DNA of 64,000 nt. Origin: Myxococcales bacterium (GTDB taxonomy: Bacteria > Myxococcota_A > Polyangia > Haliangiales > Haliangiaceae). The DNA is taken from NCBI GenBank assembly GCA_016720595.1, contig JADKKI010000001.1, positions 186,001 through 250,000 on the forward strand, read 5' to 3'. Both the position numbers and the translations under genes were made by a program. Of the stretch, positions 57,185-62,919 are shown piece by piece; the first letter of the stretch is position 1; each line of letters begins with the position of its first letter. The notes beneath the pieces were generated by a model. It was given only the letters and a program-made list of their open reading frames with translations. It made no database searches and had not been told where the DNA came from.

Positions 57185-57291
57185 CGCATCTCGAATCCGT
57201 CTGCACTCACCTCGCTCGCTTCGGCGAGCCGACCGTGGACGGTTACCTGGTAAGGCCGCAAGGCCCGTGGTTCGAAGCCACACGAGATGCG
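57185..57291 (+). ncRNA. tRNA-like RNA with 9-bp end stem, isotype unresolved
   Basis: Ends pair perfectly (CGCATCTCG/CGAGATGCG). A T-arm (GTGG-TTCGAAG-CCAC) and a class II-style variable hairpin (GGCC-GCAA-GGCC) precede the 3' end. The 5' half instead has a very stable GCTCGC-TTCG-GCGAGC hairpin and a CCGTC/GACGG pairing; no 7-nt anticodon loop is evident. Perhaps a Leu-type tRNA mimic. Confidence 0.4.
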
Positions 57292-57300
57292 CGCGTTCCT

Positions 57301-57371
57301 CCGCCCTTAGCTCAACAGCAGAGTGCCCGGCAGATAACCGGGCGATCGGGGTGCGATTCCTCGAGGGCGGA
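57301..57371 (+). tRNA. tRNA-Ile (GAT)
   Basis: Acceptor CCGCCCT/AGGGCGG, D-arm GCTC-AACAGCA-GAGT, anticodon stem CCCGG/CCGGG with loop CAGATAA (anticodon 57333-57335), T-arm CGGGG/CCTCG with TGCGATT, A73. GC/TGC class. Position 33 is A, which is very rare in working tRNAs. Confidence 0.75.
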
Positions 57372-57373
57372 CT

Positions 57374-57447
57374 GTGATCGAGGCCGAAGTAGTCGAGGCA
57401 CGTGGATGTGGACCACGGCGAAGCGGGTGCGAGTCCCGTCGATCACC
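57374..57447 (+). tRNA. tRNA-His (GTG)
   Basis: Acceptor GTGATCG/CGATCAC with C73, the histidine discriminator; D-stem GCC/GGC with loop GAAGTAGTCGA; anticodon stem CGTGG/CCACG with loop ATGTGGA (anticodon 57408-57410); T-arm with TGCGAGT. The extra G-1 usually encoded for tRNA-His is absent (T at that position). Confidence 0.82.
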
Positions 57448-57461
57448 CCATGCATGCACAC

Positions 57462-57546
57462 GGAGGCGTTGACGGTAGAGATCACCGAGGCTGCCTGTAA
57501 AGCAGTCGCCCTTGCGGACAACTGGGTGCGAGTCCCAGCGCCTCCA
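57462..57546 (+). tRNA. tRNA-Tyr (GTA)
   Basis: Acceptor GGAGGCG/CGCCTCC, anticodon stem GCTGC/GCAGT with loop CTGTAAA (anticodon 57497-57499), a long variable region as expected for Tyr, T-arm CTGGG/CCCAG with TGCGAGT, A73. The D-arm (CGGT-AGAGATC-ACCG) is set two bases off the usual position and has no GG. Confidence 0.8.
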
Positions 57547-57571
57547 CGAACGAGCTCGAGTTGCTGCTTTT

Positions 57572-57643
57572 TGCGGAGAGAGTGCGAGTTCTCAGCCAGG
57601 TCTCATACGCCAGGCCACGCCGGTGCGACTCCGGCCTCCGCTA
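57572..57643 (+). tRNA. tRNA-Met (CAT)
   Basis: Acceptor TGCGGAG/CTCCGCT (the first pair is T-T), anticodon loop CTCATAC (anticodon 57604-57606) on a stem with an A-A mismatch, T-arm GCCGG/CCGGC with TGCGACT, A73. D region GAG-TGCGAGTT-CTC. The weak first pair recalls initiator tRNA, but the anticodon stem lacks the three G-C pairs. Confidence 0.65.
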
Positions 57644-57644
57644 C

Positions 57645-57717
57645 GCCGCCGTAGACCAACAGCAGAGTCAGTGGTCTGAGAGGCCATCCAGTGGAGGTGC
57701 AAATCCTCTCGGCGGCA
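57645..57717 (+). tRNA. tRNA-Leu (GAG), class I form
   Basis: Acceptor GCCGCCG/CGGCGGC, D-arm GAC-CAACAGCAGA-GTC, anticodon stem GTGGT/GCCAT with loop CTGAGAG (anticodon 57678-57680), 5-base variable loop, T-arm GGAGG/CCTCT with TGCAAAT, A73. Bacterial tRNA-Leu normally has a long variable arm; this one does not. Close paralogue of 57737-57809 but with GC/TGC loops. Confidence 0.8.
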
Positions 57718-57736
57718 CGCCTGCGTTTGACGTCCT

Positions 57737-57809
57737 GCCGCCGTAGACCAACGGAAGAGTCGGTGGTCTCAGAAGCCATTCAGTGGAGGTTCGAATCCTC
57801 TCGGCGGCA
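57737..57809 (+). tRNA. tRNA-Leu (CAG), class I form
   Basis: Same acceptor and stems as the previous unit, anticodon loop CTCAGAA (anticodon 57770-57772), 5-base variable loop, but D-loop CAACGGAAGA (GG) and T-loop TTCGAAT (TTC). The pair shows both loops switching together on one tRNA backbone. Confidence 0.82.
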
Positions 57810-57912
57810 CCCCATCAGCTTGCCCGCGTCGTGCGGGCCGGTGAAGCGAAGCGGTCCGGCGCTCGCTCCACATCAAATCCCGGACCAGCCCAGATCGAAA
57901 AGGGTACGAGCC

Positions 57913-58473
57913 ATGATGCACGTCGACACGACTCGGACGCTACTGCTGACCATGGGCTACGAGCCCATCAAGATCATCTCGTGGCAGCGCGCGATGACGC
58001 TCCTCACGCTCGACAAGGTCGAGGTCGTCGAGGAGTACGACATGGAGATTCGCGGCACGTCGATGATCCTCAACGTGCCGGCGGTCGTCCGTCTCCGCAA
58101 GGCGTTCCGCCGCTTCGCGAAGCCGGTGAAGTTCTCGCGCGTGAACATCTACGCGCGTGACGAGTACCGCTGCCAGTACTGCGGTGTGAAGTGCTCGATC
58201 GCGCAGCTCACGTACGACCACGTGGTCCCGCGTTCGCGCGGCGGTCGGACGTCGTGGGACAACATCGTGTCGTGCTGCTACGTGTGCAACGCCAAGAAGG
58301 CGAACCGCACGCCGGCAGAGGCGAAGATGGTGCTCCGCTCGACGCCGGTTCGTCCGACGTGGATGCCGGCGATCCAGATCCGCGTGAGCACGAAGTCGGT
58401 CCCGGACGCGTGGCGTGACTACGTGTACTGGACAGGCGAGATCGACACGGACGAGGGGACGGAGATCGTGTGA
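57913..58473 (+). CDS. HNH endonuclease
   Basis: A 186-residue protein. The N-terminal domain (LLLTMGYEPIKIISWQRAMTLL, then VEVVEEYD) is the conserved lead-in of a widespread solitary HNH family; the nuclease core is C87-x2-C90, DHVVPRSRGG (D102, H103), WDNIV (N117) and C122-x2-C125-N, so the zinc-bound beta-beta-alpha-metal site is intact. The product is probably a DNA nicking or cutting enzyme; tRNA-array homing or phage-defence roles are open. It sits inside the tRNA array with about 100 bases on each side before the next tRNA and is followed by a strong terminator. Confidence 0.9.
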   Translation: MMHVDTTRTLLLTMGYEPIKIISWQRAMTLLTLDKVEVVEEYDMEIRGTSMILNVPAVVRLRKAFRRFAKPVKFSRVNIYARDEYRCQYCGVKCSIAQLTYDHVVPRSRGGRTSWDNIVSCCYVCNAKKANRTPAEAKMVLRSTPVRPTWMPAIQIRVSTKSVPDAWRDYVYWTGEIDTDEGTEIV

Positions 58474-58480
58474 GTGATGA

Positions 58481-58516
58481 CGGCGGTCGCGGGTGCGGCA
58501 ACGCGCGCGACCGCCG
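58481..58516 (+). terminator. Terminator-like hairpin after the HNH gene
   Basis: A perfect 11-bp GC stem (CGGCGGTCGCG with its complement) and a 14-base loop begin 7 bases after the HNH stop. No T-run follows, so it may slow or process rather than strictly terminate. Confidence 0.5.
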
Positions 58517-58558
58517 CATCCAGGTGTCTTCCCGGTTTCACATCATCAAGGCTCGCGA

Positions 58559-58630
58559 GCGGGTGTGCGTCCAACGGCACGACGGCGGACTTTGACTCCG
58601 ACGATGCAGGTTCGACTCCTGCCACCCGTA
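58559..58630 (+). tRNA. tRNA-Gln (TTG)
   Basis: Acceptor GCGGGTG/CACCCGT, D-stem CGTC/GACG with CAACGGCAC loop, anticodon arm CGGA-CTTTGAC-TCCG (anticodon 58592-58594), T-arm GCAGG/CCTGC with TTCGACT, A73. Position 26 is missing and 27-43 is G-A. Confidence 0.8.
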
Positions 58631-58640
58631 CTCGCTACCT

Positions 58641-58714
58641 GGGGGAGTAGTTCAACTGGCAGAACACAGCGCTCTGAACGCTCGAGGTTGATCGTTCGAA
58701 TCGATCCTCCCCTT
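58641..58714 (+). tRNA. tRNA-Gln (CTG)
   Basis: Acceptor GGGGGAG/CTCCCCT, D-arm GTTC-AACTGGCA-GAAC, anticodon stem AGCG/CGCT with loop CTCTGAA (anticodon 58674-58676), T-arm GATCG/CGATC with TTCGAAT. The 27-43 pair is C-C. Discriminator is T rather than the usual G73 of tRNA-Gln. Confidence 0.8.
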
Positions 58715-58732
58715 CCAACGCCTTCCAACACT

Positions 58733-58803
58733 GGGCCTATCGTCGAATGGGAAGACGCTGCGCTTGCAACGCAGAGATCAGGGTTCGATTCCCTGTCGGT
58801 CCA
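58733..58803 (+). tRNA. tRNA-Ala (TGC)
   Basis: Acceptor GGGCCTA/TCGGTCC carrying G3-U70, the alanine identity pair, with one T-C mismatch at 6-67. D-stem GTC/GAC with GG, anticodon stem CTGCG/CGCAG with loop CTTGCAA (anticodon 58765-58767), T-arm CAGGG/CCCTG with TTCGATT, A73. Confidence 0.88.
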
Positions 58804-58815
58804 CGAAGTTTGTCT

Positions 58816-58888
58816 GCCCCTGGAGTCGTCTGGTGACGACGCCTGATTGTCGATCAGTAGTAGGCCGGTTCAATCCCGGTCAGGGGCG
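58816..58888 (+). tRNA. tRNA-Asp (GTC)
   Basis: Acceptor GCCCCTG/CAGGGGC with G73 (aspartate), D-stem GTCG/CGAC with GG, anticodon loop TTGTCGA (anticodon 58849-58851), T-arm GCCGG/CCGGT with TTCAATC. The 27-43 pair is C-T. Confidence 0.87.
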
Positions 58889-58899
58889 CGCGTCGTTCT

Positions 58900-58970
58900 G
58901 GGCCTGTCGTTCAACAGCAGGATGTTCCCCTCGCACGGGAGCGATACGGGTGCGACTCCCGTCTGGTCCA
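58900..58970 (+). tRNA. tRNA-Ala (CGC)
   Basis: Acceptor GGGCCTG/CTGGTCC with G3-U70 and a T-T mismatch at 6-67; D-loop CAACAGCAG; anticodon stem TTCCC/GGGAG with loop CTCGCAC (anticodon 58932-58934); T-arm ACGGG/CCCGT with TGCGACT; A73. GC/TGC class, in contrast to the TTC-class tRNA-Ala(TGC) nearby. Confidence 0.85.
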
Positions 58971-58974
58971 CCAC

Positions 58975-59045
58975 GCACTCGTGGCCGAGTAGTCAGGCCT
59001 GCGGCTGCAACCCGCATCACCTCGGTGCAACTCCGAGCGAGTGCT
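58975..59045 (+). tRNA. tRNA-Cys (GCA)
   Basis: Acceptor GCACTCG/CGAGTGC with U73, the cysteine discriminator; D-stem GCC/GGC with loop GAGTAGTCA; anticodon stem TGCGG/CCGCA with loop CTGCAAC (anticodon 59007-59009); T-arm CTCGG/CCGAG with TGCAACT. Shares the GTAGTC D-loop with tRNA-His. Confidence 0.86.
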
Positions 59046-59060
59046 CCAGCTCTTCGTCTT

Positions 59061-59133
59061 CCGGGCCAGCTCACCTAGGGGTGAGACCGTTCTTACAAAG
59101 CGGCCGTGCAGGGTGCGATTCCCTGGGTCCGGA
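59061..59133 (+). tRNA. tRNA-Val (TAC)
   Basis: Acceptor CCGGGCC/GGTCCGG, D-arm CTCA-CCTAGGGG-TGAG, anticodon stem CCGTT/AGCGG with loop CTTACAA (anticodon 59094-59096), T-arm CAGGG/CCCTG with TGCGATT, A73. The one unit that has GG in the D-loop together with a TGC T-loop. Confidence 0.85.
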
Positions 59134-59141
59134 CCACACTT

Positions 59142-59209
59142 GCCTCCGCGCACAGATGCGACCCGGGTCTCCGAAGCCTGGTGAGGTGGTGCGATTCCAC
59201 CCGGTGGCA
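59142..59209 (+). tRNA. tRNA-Arg (CCG), short D-arm
   Basis: Acceptor GCCTCCG/CGGTGGC with one T-T mismatch, anticodon stem CGGGT/GCCTG with loop CTCCGAA (anticodon 59171-59173), T-arm GGTGG/CCACC with TGCGATT, A73. The D region is about 13 bases (CGC-ACAGAT-GCG). Last unit of the array; the next gene's stop is 13 bases away. Confidence 0.78.
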
Positions 59210-59222
59210 CGAAGCGCTGCGA

Positions 59223-59693
59223 TCAGTCCATGTCGACGTCGACGGACTCGGCCTTTTTTTTCGGCGGCGGCGGCGGGCCCTTGCGGACCTTCTCGAACGT
59301 CTCGCGGAGCTCCTCGACCTCGACGTCGACGGTGAGACCGGCGAGCGCATCGGCGGGGAGGAACAGCGCCCCGGCGAGATCGCGGAGGTACTCGTCCTCC
59401 GAGAAATCGACCTCTTCGTCGGCGTCGTTCACGGCGGCGACGAGGAACAGGATCTTGCGGCGATCGTCATCGCTGTCCGAGGCGAACGCTCCGGCGGTGC
59501 GCAGCAGATCGAACTTCTTCGGATCGAAGGCGTCGATCTGCTTCTCGATATCGGCGGGCAACGTGCCGCCGCTCAGGTCGGCGAGCATCCCCTTGACCTC
59601 ATCGCGCTCCCCATCCTTGAACTGCGCATCCGCGTACGCGGCGCCGAGCAAGAGATCACACAGGGGTCCGATCCGATCCGAGAGCGAGGACAT
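59223..59693 (-). CDS. TerB-like acidic protein
   Basis: A 156-residue protein that runs toward the array. Helical segments DLLLGAAYADAQFKDGERDEVKGML and ILFLVAAVNDADEEVDFSEDEYLRDLA match the TerB/tellurite-resistance helical domain with its acidic metal-binding residues. The tail is Pro/Lys/Asp-rich. Start at 59693 removes a long unsupported extension. Role unknown; TerB-like domains occur in stress and phage-response modules. Confidence 0.75.
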   Translation of the reverse strand: MSSLSDRIGPLCDLLLGAAYADAQFKDGERDEVKGMLADLSGGTLPADIEKQIDAFDPKKFDLLRTAGAFASDSDDDRRKILFLVAAVNDADEEVDFSEDEYLRDLAGALFLPADALAGLTVDVEVEELRETFEKVRKGPPPPPKKKAESVDVDMD

Positions 59694-59774
59694 GCCTGGA
59701 ACATACAGCGATGCTCGGCTTCCGCTACGCTGAGGCGTGCCATATCGCGAGCCGAGCACCGGACCGGGCGTCCC

Positions 59775-61382
59775 ATGAGGCGCCTCGCTTTCAGCCTCGC
59801 GCTGTTCGCCGCGTGTCACGGATCTCCGCGCTCTCCGCGTGTTCCTCCGCCGGTGCCCAAGCTCGTGGTGATGATCGTGATCGATCAGCTCCCTAGTTGG
59901 GCGTTCGAGCGCGATCGTGCGCTGTTCCACGGTGGTCTCGGTCGCTTGCTGCGCGAGGGCGCCTACGTCAAGCGTGCCACGCTCCCGTACGCCAGCACGT
60001 TCACCGCTCCCGGGCACGCCACGATCGCCACCGGCACCACCCCGAGCGTTCACGGCGTGGTCGGCAACCAGTGGTGGCGTCGCGCCGAGGCGCGCGAACG
60101 TCCCGCCGAGTTCGATCCGGCCGCGGCCGTGCTCCCGGTGGGCCCGCTCGAGGCGCCGCTCCCCGCGGACGATGTGGCTTCGGCGCGCGTGCTTCGCGTT
60201 GCTGGCGTGGCGGATGCGCTGCGCACGGCGACCCACGGGCGCGGTCATGCGATCGCGGTCGCGCTCAAGCCGCGATCGGCGTGCCTGGTCTCGGGGCAAC
60301 ATCCGGAGCTCGCGATCTGGTTCGACTCCGGAGCGGGCGGGATGACGACGAGCACGGCATATGCGACCGCCGCACCCGCCTGGCTCGTGGAGCATGCGCG
60401 CACGCATCCAGCGAATCACTTCATCGGTCAGACCTGGTCCCCCCTCGATCCGGACGTGCTCGCGAAGCACACCGGGATCGTGGACGATGCGCCGGGCGAG
60501 GGCAGCCTCCACGGCATGGGCACCGCGTTCCCGCACGTGGTGCACGACCCCGAGGAGCTGCTGCACACGCCGTTTGGCGATCAGCTGGTGATGGGCGCGG
60601 CGCTGGCTGCGCTCGATCCCACCCAGCTCGGCGCCGATGACGTCCCCGATCTCCTCGCCATCAGCTTCTCGGCGCACGACTATGCCGGCCACAACTGGGG
60701 GCCGGATTCGTGGGAGGTCCTCGATCTCACGCTCCGGCTCGATGCCGCTCTCGGTGAGCTGTTCACCACCCTCGATCGGCGCCTGGGCAAGGATGGCTGG
60801 GCCGTCGTGTTGACGAGCGATCACGGCGCGACCCCGCTCGTCGAGCGCTCGCCCGTCGTCGGGGCGCGCCGGCTCGTTCCGTCGGAGATCGCCACGGCGG
60901 GTGGCCCGCTGGTCGCGAAGGTCAGCTCGAATCAGGTCTACATGTCCGCGGCATGGGGCCAGCTCCCCGCGGCGGAGCAGCGTGCCGCGCTCGCGACCAC
61001 GGCCTCGGAGATCCGCGCCGCGTTCCCTGCACTCGACGTGTTCGACACCGCGGATGCGTCGCACTGCCGTGAACCCGGGCTCGCCGGTGACATCTGTCGC
61101 TCGGTCGTCACGGGCGAATCGGGCGAGCTCTACCTCGCGCCTCACCGCGGCTTCGTGGTGACCGAGTACAAGACCGGTACGCACCACGATGCACCGAACG
61201 CCGACAACCAGGAGGTCCCGATCCTGGTGCGGGCGCCGGGCGTGGCTCCGCAGACCATCGAGCGCGCCTCGTTCCTGCAGATCGCGCCCACGGTCGCGGC
61301 GCTGCTCGGCGTGCCGCCACCGGCGTCTGCTACCGCGTCGACGCTGTTCGGGATCGTGGCTCGCTCGCCAGCTGGGCCTTGA
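59775..61382 (+). CDS. Alkaline-phosphatase-superfamily lipoprotein (PafA-like)
   Basis: A 535-residue predicted lipoprotein (lipobox FAAC). The core has LVVMIVIDQL with the first metal Asp, the nucleophile Thr in STFTAPGHATIATGT, GVVGNQWW, and later SFSAHDYAGH and LTSDHGA metal-ligand motifs. This matches PafA/type I phosphodiesterase-phosphatases that act on phosphate esters in the periplasm. Its 3' end overlaps the convergent AlkB-like gene by 53 bases. Confidence 0.88.
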   Translation: MRRLAFSLALFAACHGSPRSPRVPPPVPKLVVMIVIDQLPSWAFERDRALFHGGLGRLLREGAYVKRATLPYASTFTAPGHATIATGTTPSVHGVVGNQWWRRAEARERPAEFDPAAAVLPVGPLEAPLPADDVASARVLRVAGVADALRTATHGRGHAIAVALKPRSACLVSGQHPELAIWFDSGAGGMTTSTAYATAAPAWLVEHARTHPANHFIGQTWSPLDPDVLAKHTGIVDDAPGEGSLHGMGTAFPHVVHDPEELLHTPFGDQLVMGAALAALDPTQLGADDVPDLLAISFSAHDYAGHNWGPDSWEVLDLTLRLDAALGELFTTLDRRLGKDGWAVVLTSDHGATPLVERSPVVGARRLVPSEIATAGGPLVAKVSSNQVYMSAAWGQLPAAEQRAALATTASEIRAAFPALDVFDTADASHCREPGLAGDICRSVVTGESGELYLAPHRGFVVTEYKTGTHHDAPNADNQEVPILVRAPGVAPQTIERASFLQIAPTVAALLGVPPPASATASTLFGIVARSPAGP

Positions 61383-62166
61383 AGAACGTCGAGCTGGCGG
61401 CGAGCGTCTCGACGTAGCCGCGCACGTCGTCGCGGGTGCGCTCGGGGAGCTTCGCGAACGGGACCACGTGCTCGTCCGGCACGTAGCGGAACGTGAAGTT
61501 CACGCGGCGCGTGCGGAACCCTTCGATGCTCGGCGGCAGATCGAGATCGTGCTTGTCCTCCACCCGCTGCACGCGGTGCAGGAGGTCATCCTTCCACTTT
61601 GGGCCCCCGAAGATCTGGAGTGATCGATCCTCGAGCCACTGCGTGCGCACGGGCGGGGCATCACGCGCGCCCCGGCGCACGAACTGGAACCGCGCTCGCT
61701 CGCCGAGCGACAGCGACGCCACGGGCCCGGGCTCGAAGTCCCGATGCTCGCCGACCCGCGCGGCATCGACGGTCTTGCCGTCCTGCTCGCGATCCCCATA
61801 GAAGTTCACCAGGCACGTGTTGAGGTGCCAGCGCCGCGGAACGTAGGGCGGCGGGAACCCTGCGCGAACGCGCTTCTCGATGATCGCCACCAGCTTCGCG
61901 AGCACCTTCGGGAGCGGCTCGGCCGCGACCGCCACATCGAAGATCCGCCGCGGCGGCTCGTAGTATCCGAGGCAGGCGAACTGCCAGTTGCCGAGCCAGT
62001 ACACCGGGCGAAGGAGCTGGCGCTGCTGCTTGCCCGACGGGATCGGCCGCAAGGTCGAGTAGCGCTGCTCCCAGAGTGGCCGCAACGTCGCGAGCCAGCT
62101 CAGGATCTCGGCGTTCGCCGCATCATCGATGAACGCGGGCTCGTAGACGTACGTCTTGTCGATCAC
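61330..62166 (-). CDS. AlkB-like 2-oxoglutarate/Fe(II) dioxygenase
   Basis: A 278-residue protein from a GTG at 62166. Iron ligands are visible as GEHRDFEPG (H-x-D) and LLHRVQ, and the 2-oxoglutarate-binding Arg pair in RTRRVNFTFR. The order and the FGGPKWKDDLLHRV segment fit AlkB-family demethylases of alkylated DNA or RNA. With many tRNAs nearby, an RNA substrate is imaginable but unproven. A longer ORF upstream is in a different, unsupported region. Confidence 0.85.
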   Translation of the reverse strand: MIDKTYVYEPAFIDDAANAEILSWLATLRPLWEQRYSTLRPIPSGKQQRQLLRPVYWLGNWQFACLGYYEPPRRIFDVAVAAEPLPKVLAKLVAIIEKRVRAGFPPPYVPRRWHLNTCLVNFYGDREQDGKTVDAARVGEHRDFEPGPVASLSLGERARFQFVRRGARDAPPVRTQWLEDRSLQIFGGPKWKDDLLHRVQRVEDKHDLDLPPSIEGFRTRRVNFTFRYVPDEHVVPFAKLPERTRDDVRGYVETLAASSTFFKAQLASEPRSRTASTR

Positions 62167-62229
62167 GCCGGAGCCGTCTTTAGCACTGTGCGCACGCAAC
62201 CGCGCAGCGGTGTGGCCGAAACCCGTCCC

Positions 62230-62919
62230 ATGCCCACCTGGTTGACCTGGATGTTCCGTCCGCAGTGCGCCGCCTGCGGGAGCCTCGCCACCACCCTGTG
62301 CGAGCCATGCGCGGGCACGCTCGTCGAGCTGGGGCCGGCCTGTCCTCGGTGTGCCGAGCCCACGACGGCCGGGCGGCTGTGCCCGCGGTGTACGACGGTG
62401 CCGCTCCCCCTCGAACAGATCCTCGTCCCGTGGCGGTTCGGTGGGCAGCTGGCATCCGCGATCCGCCGCCTCAAGTTCGCCCACAAGACCCATGTCGCGC
62501 GCGATCTCGCGCCGCTGTGGGCACCGCTGGTCGCCGCCGCGGCGTCGTCGGCCGGTGCTCTCGTCGTGCCGGTCCCGTTGCACTGGCGACGCCGGCTTCG
62601 CCGCGGCTACGACCAGACGTGGCTGCTCGCGACGCATGCGTGCCGGACCGCAAACCTCGCACCGCCGCGCGCGCTGCTCCGGCGGATCCGTGACGCGCCA
62701 CCGCAGAGCACGCTGTCCGCCGCGCAGCGCCTGGTGAACCTCGAAGGCGCGTTCGAGGTGCGTGATCCACGTCCGATCGCGGGGCGGACGATCATCCTGC
62801 TCGATGATGTGGTGACCACCGGCGCCACGCTCGCCGCGGCCGCGGTGCCGCTGATCGCCGCAGGAGCCACCGCGGTGATCGGCGTGGCGCTCGCCCGGGC
62901 TACTTCCGCTCCAGGATGA
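62230..62919 (+). CDS. comF: ComF-family phosphoribosyltransferase-like protein
   Basis: A 229-residue protein. The N terminus has the ComF zinc-ribbon (CAACGSLATTLCEPC, then CPRCAEP and CPRC), and the C-terminal half is a type I PRTase with the PRPP loop ILLDDVVTTGATL and the RRGYDQ segment. ComF proteins support DNA uptake in competent bacteria; the biochemical role is unsettled. Divergent from the AlkB-like gene with 63 bases between; its end overlaps the next gene by 20 bases. Confidence 0.92.
   Translation: MPTWLTWMFRPQCAACGSLATTLCEPCAGTLVELGPACPRCAEPTTAGRLCPRCTTVPLPLEQILVPWRFGGQLASAIRRLKFAHKTHVARDLAPLWAPLVAAAASSAGALVVPVPLHWRRRLRRGYDQTWLLATHACRTANLAPPRALLRRIRDAPPQSTLSAAQRLVNLEGAFEVRDPRPIAGRTIILLDDVVTTGATLAAAAVPLIAAGATAVIGVALARATSAPG

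Noticed and set aside
55440..57812. Many short plus- and minus-strand ORFs across the tRNA array
   Set aside because: They follow tRNA and spacer sequence, lack ribosome-binding sites and have low-complexity or Arg/Ser-rich translations.
52105..59220. Complete prophage or integrative element
   Set aside because: No integrase, recombinase, capsid, terminase or replication gene, and no flanking direct repeats were seen; flanking genes are ordinary.
59223..61187. 654-residue open frame antisense to the phosphatase gene
   Set aside because: Only its last 156 residues (from 59693) form the TerB-like protein; the rest is a shadow of the phosphatase.
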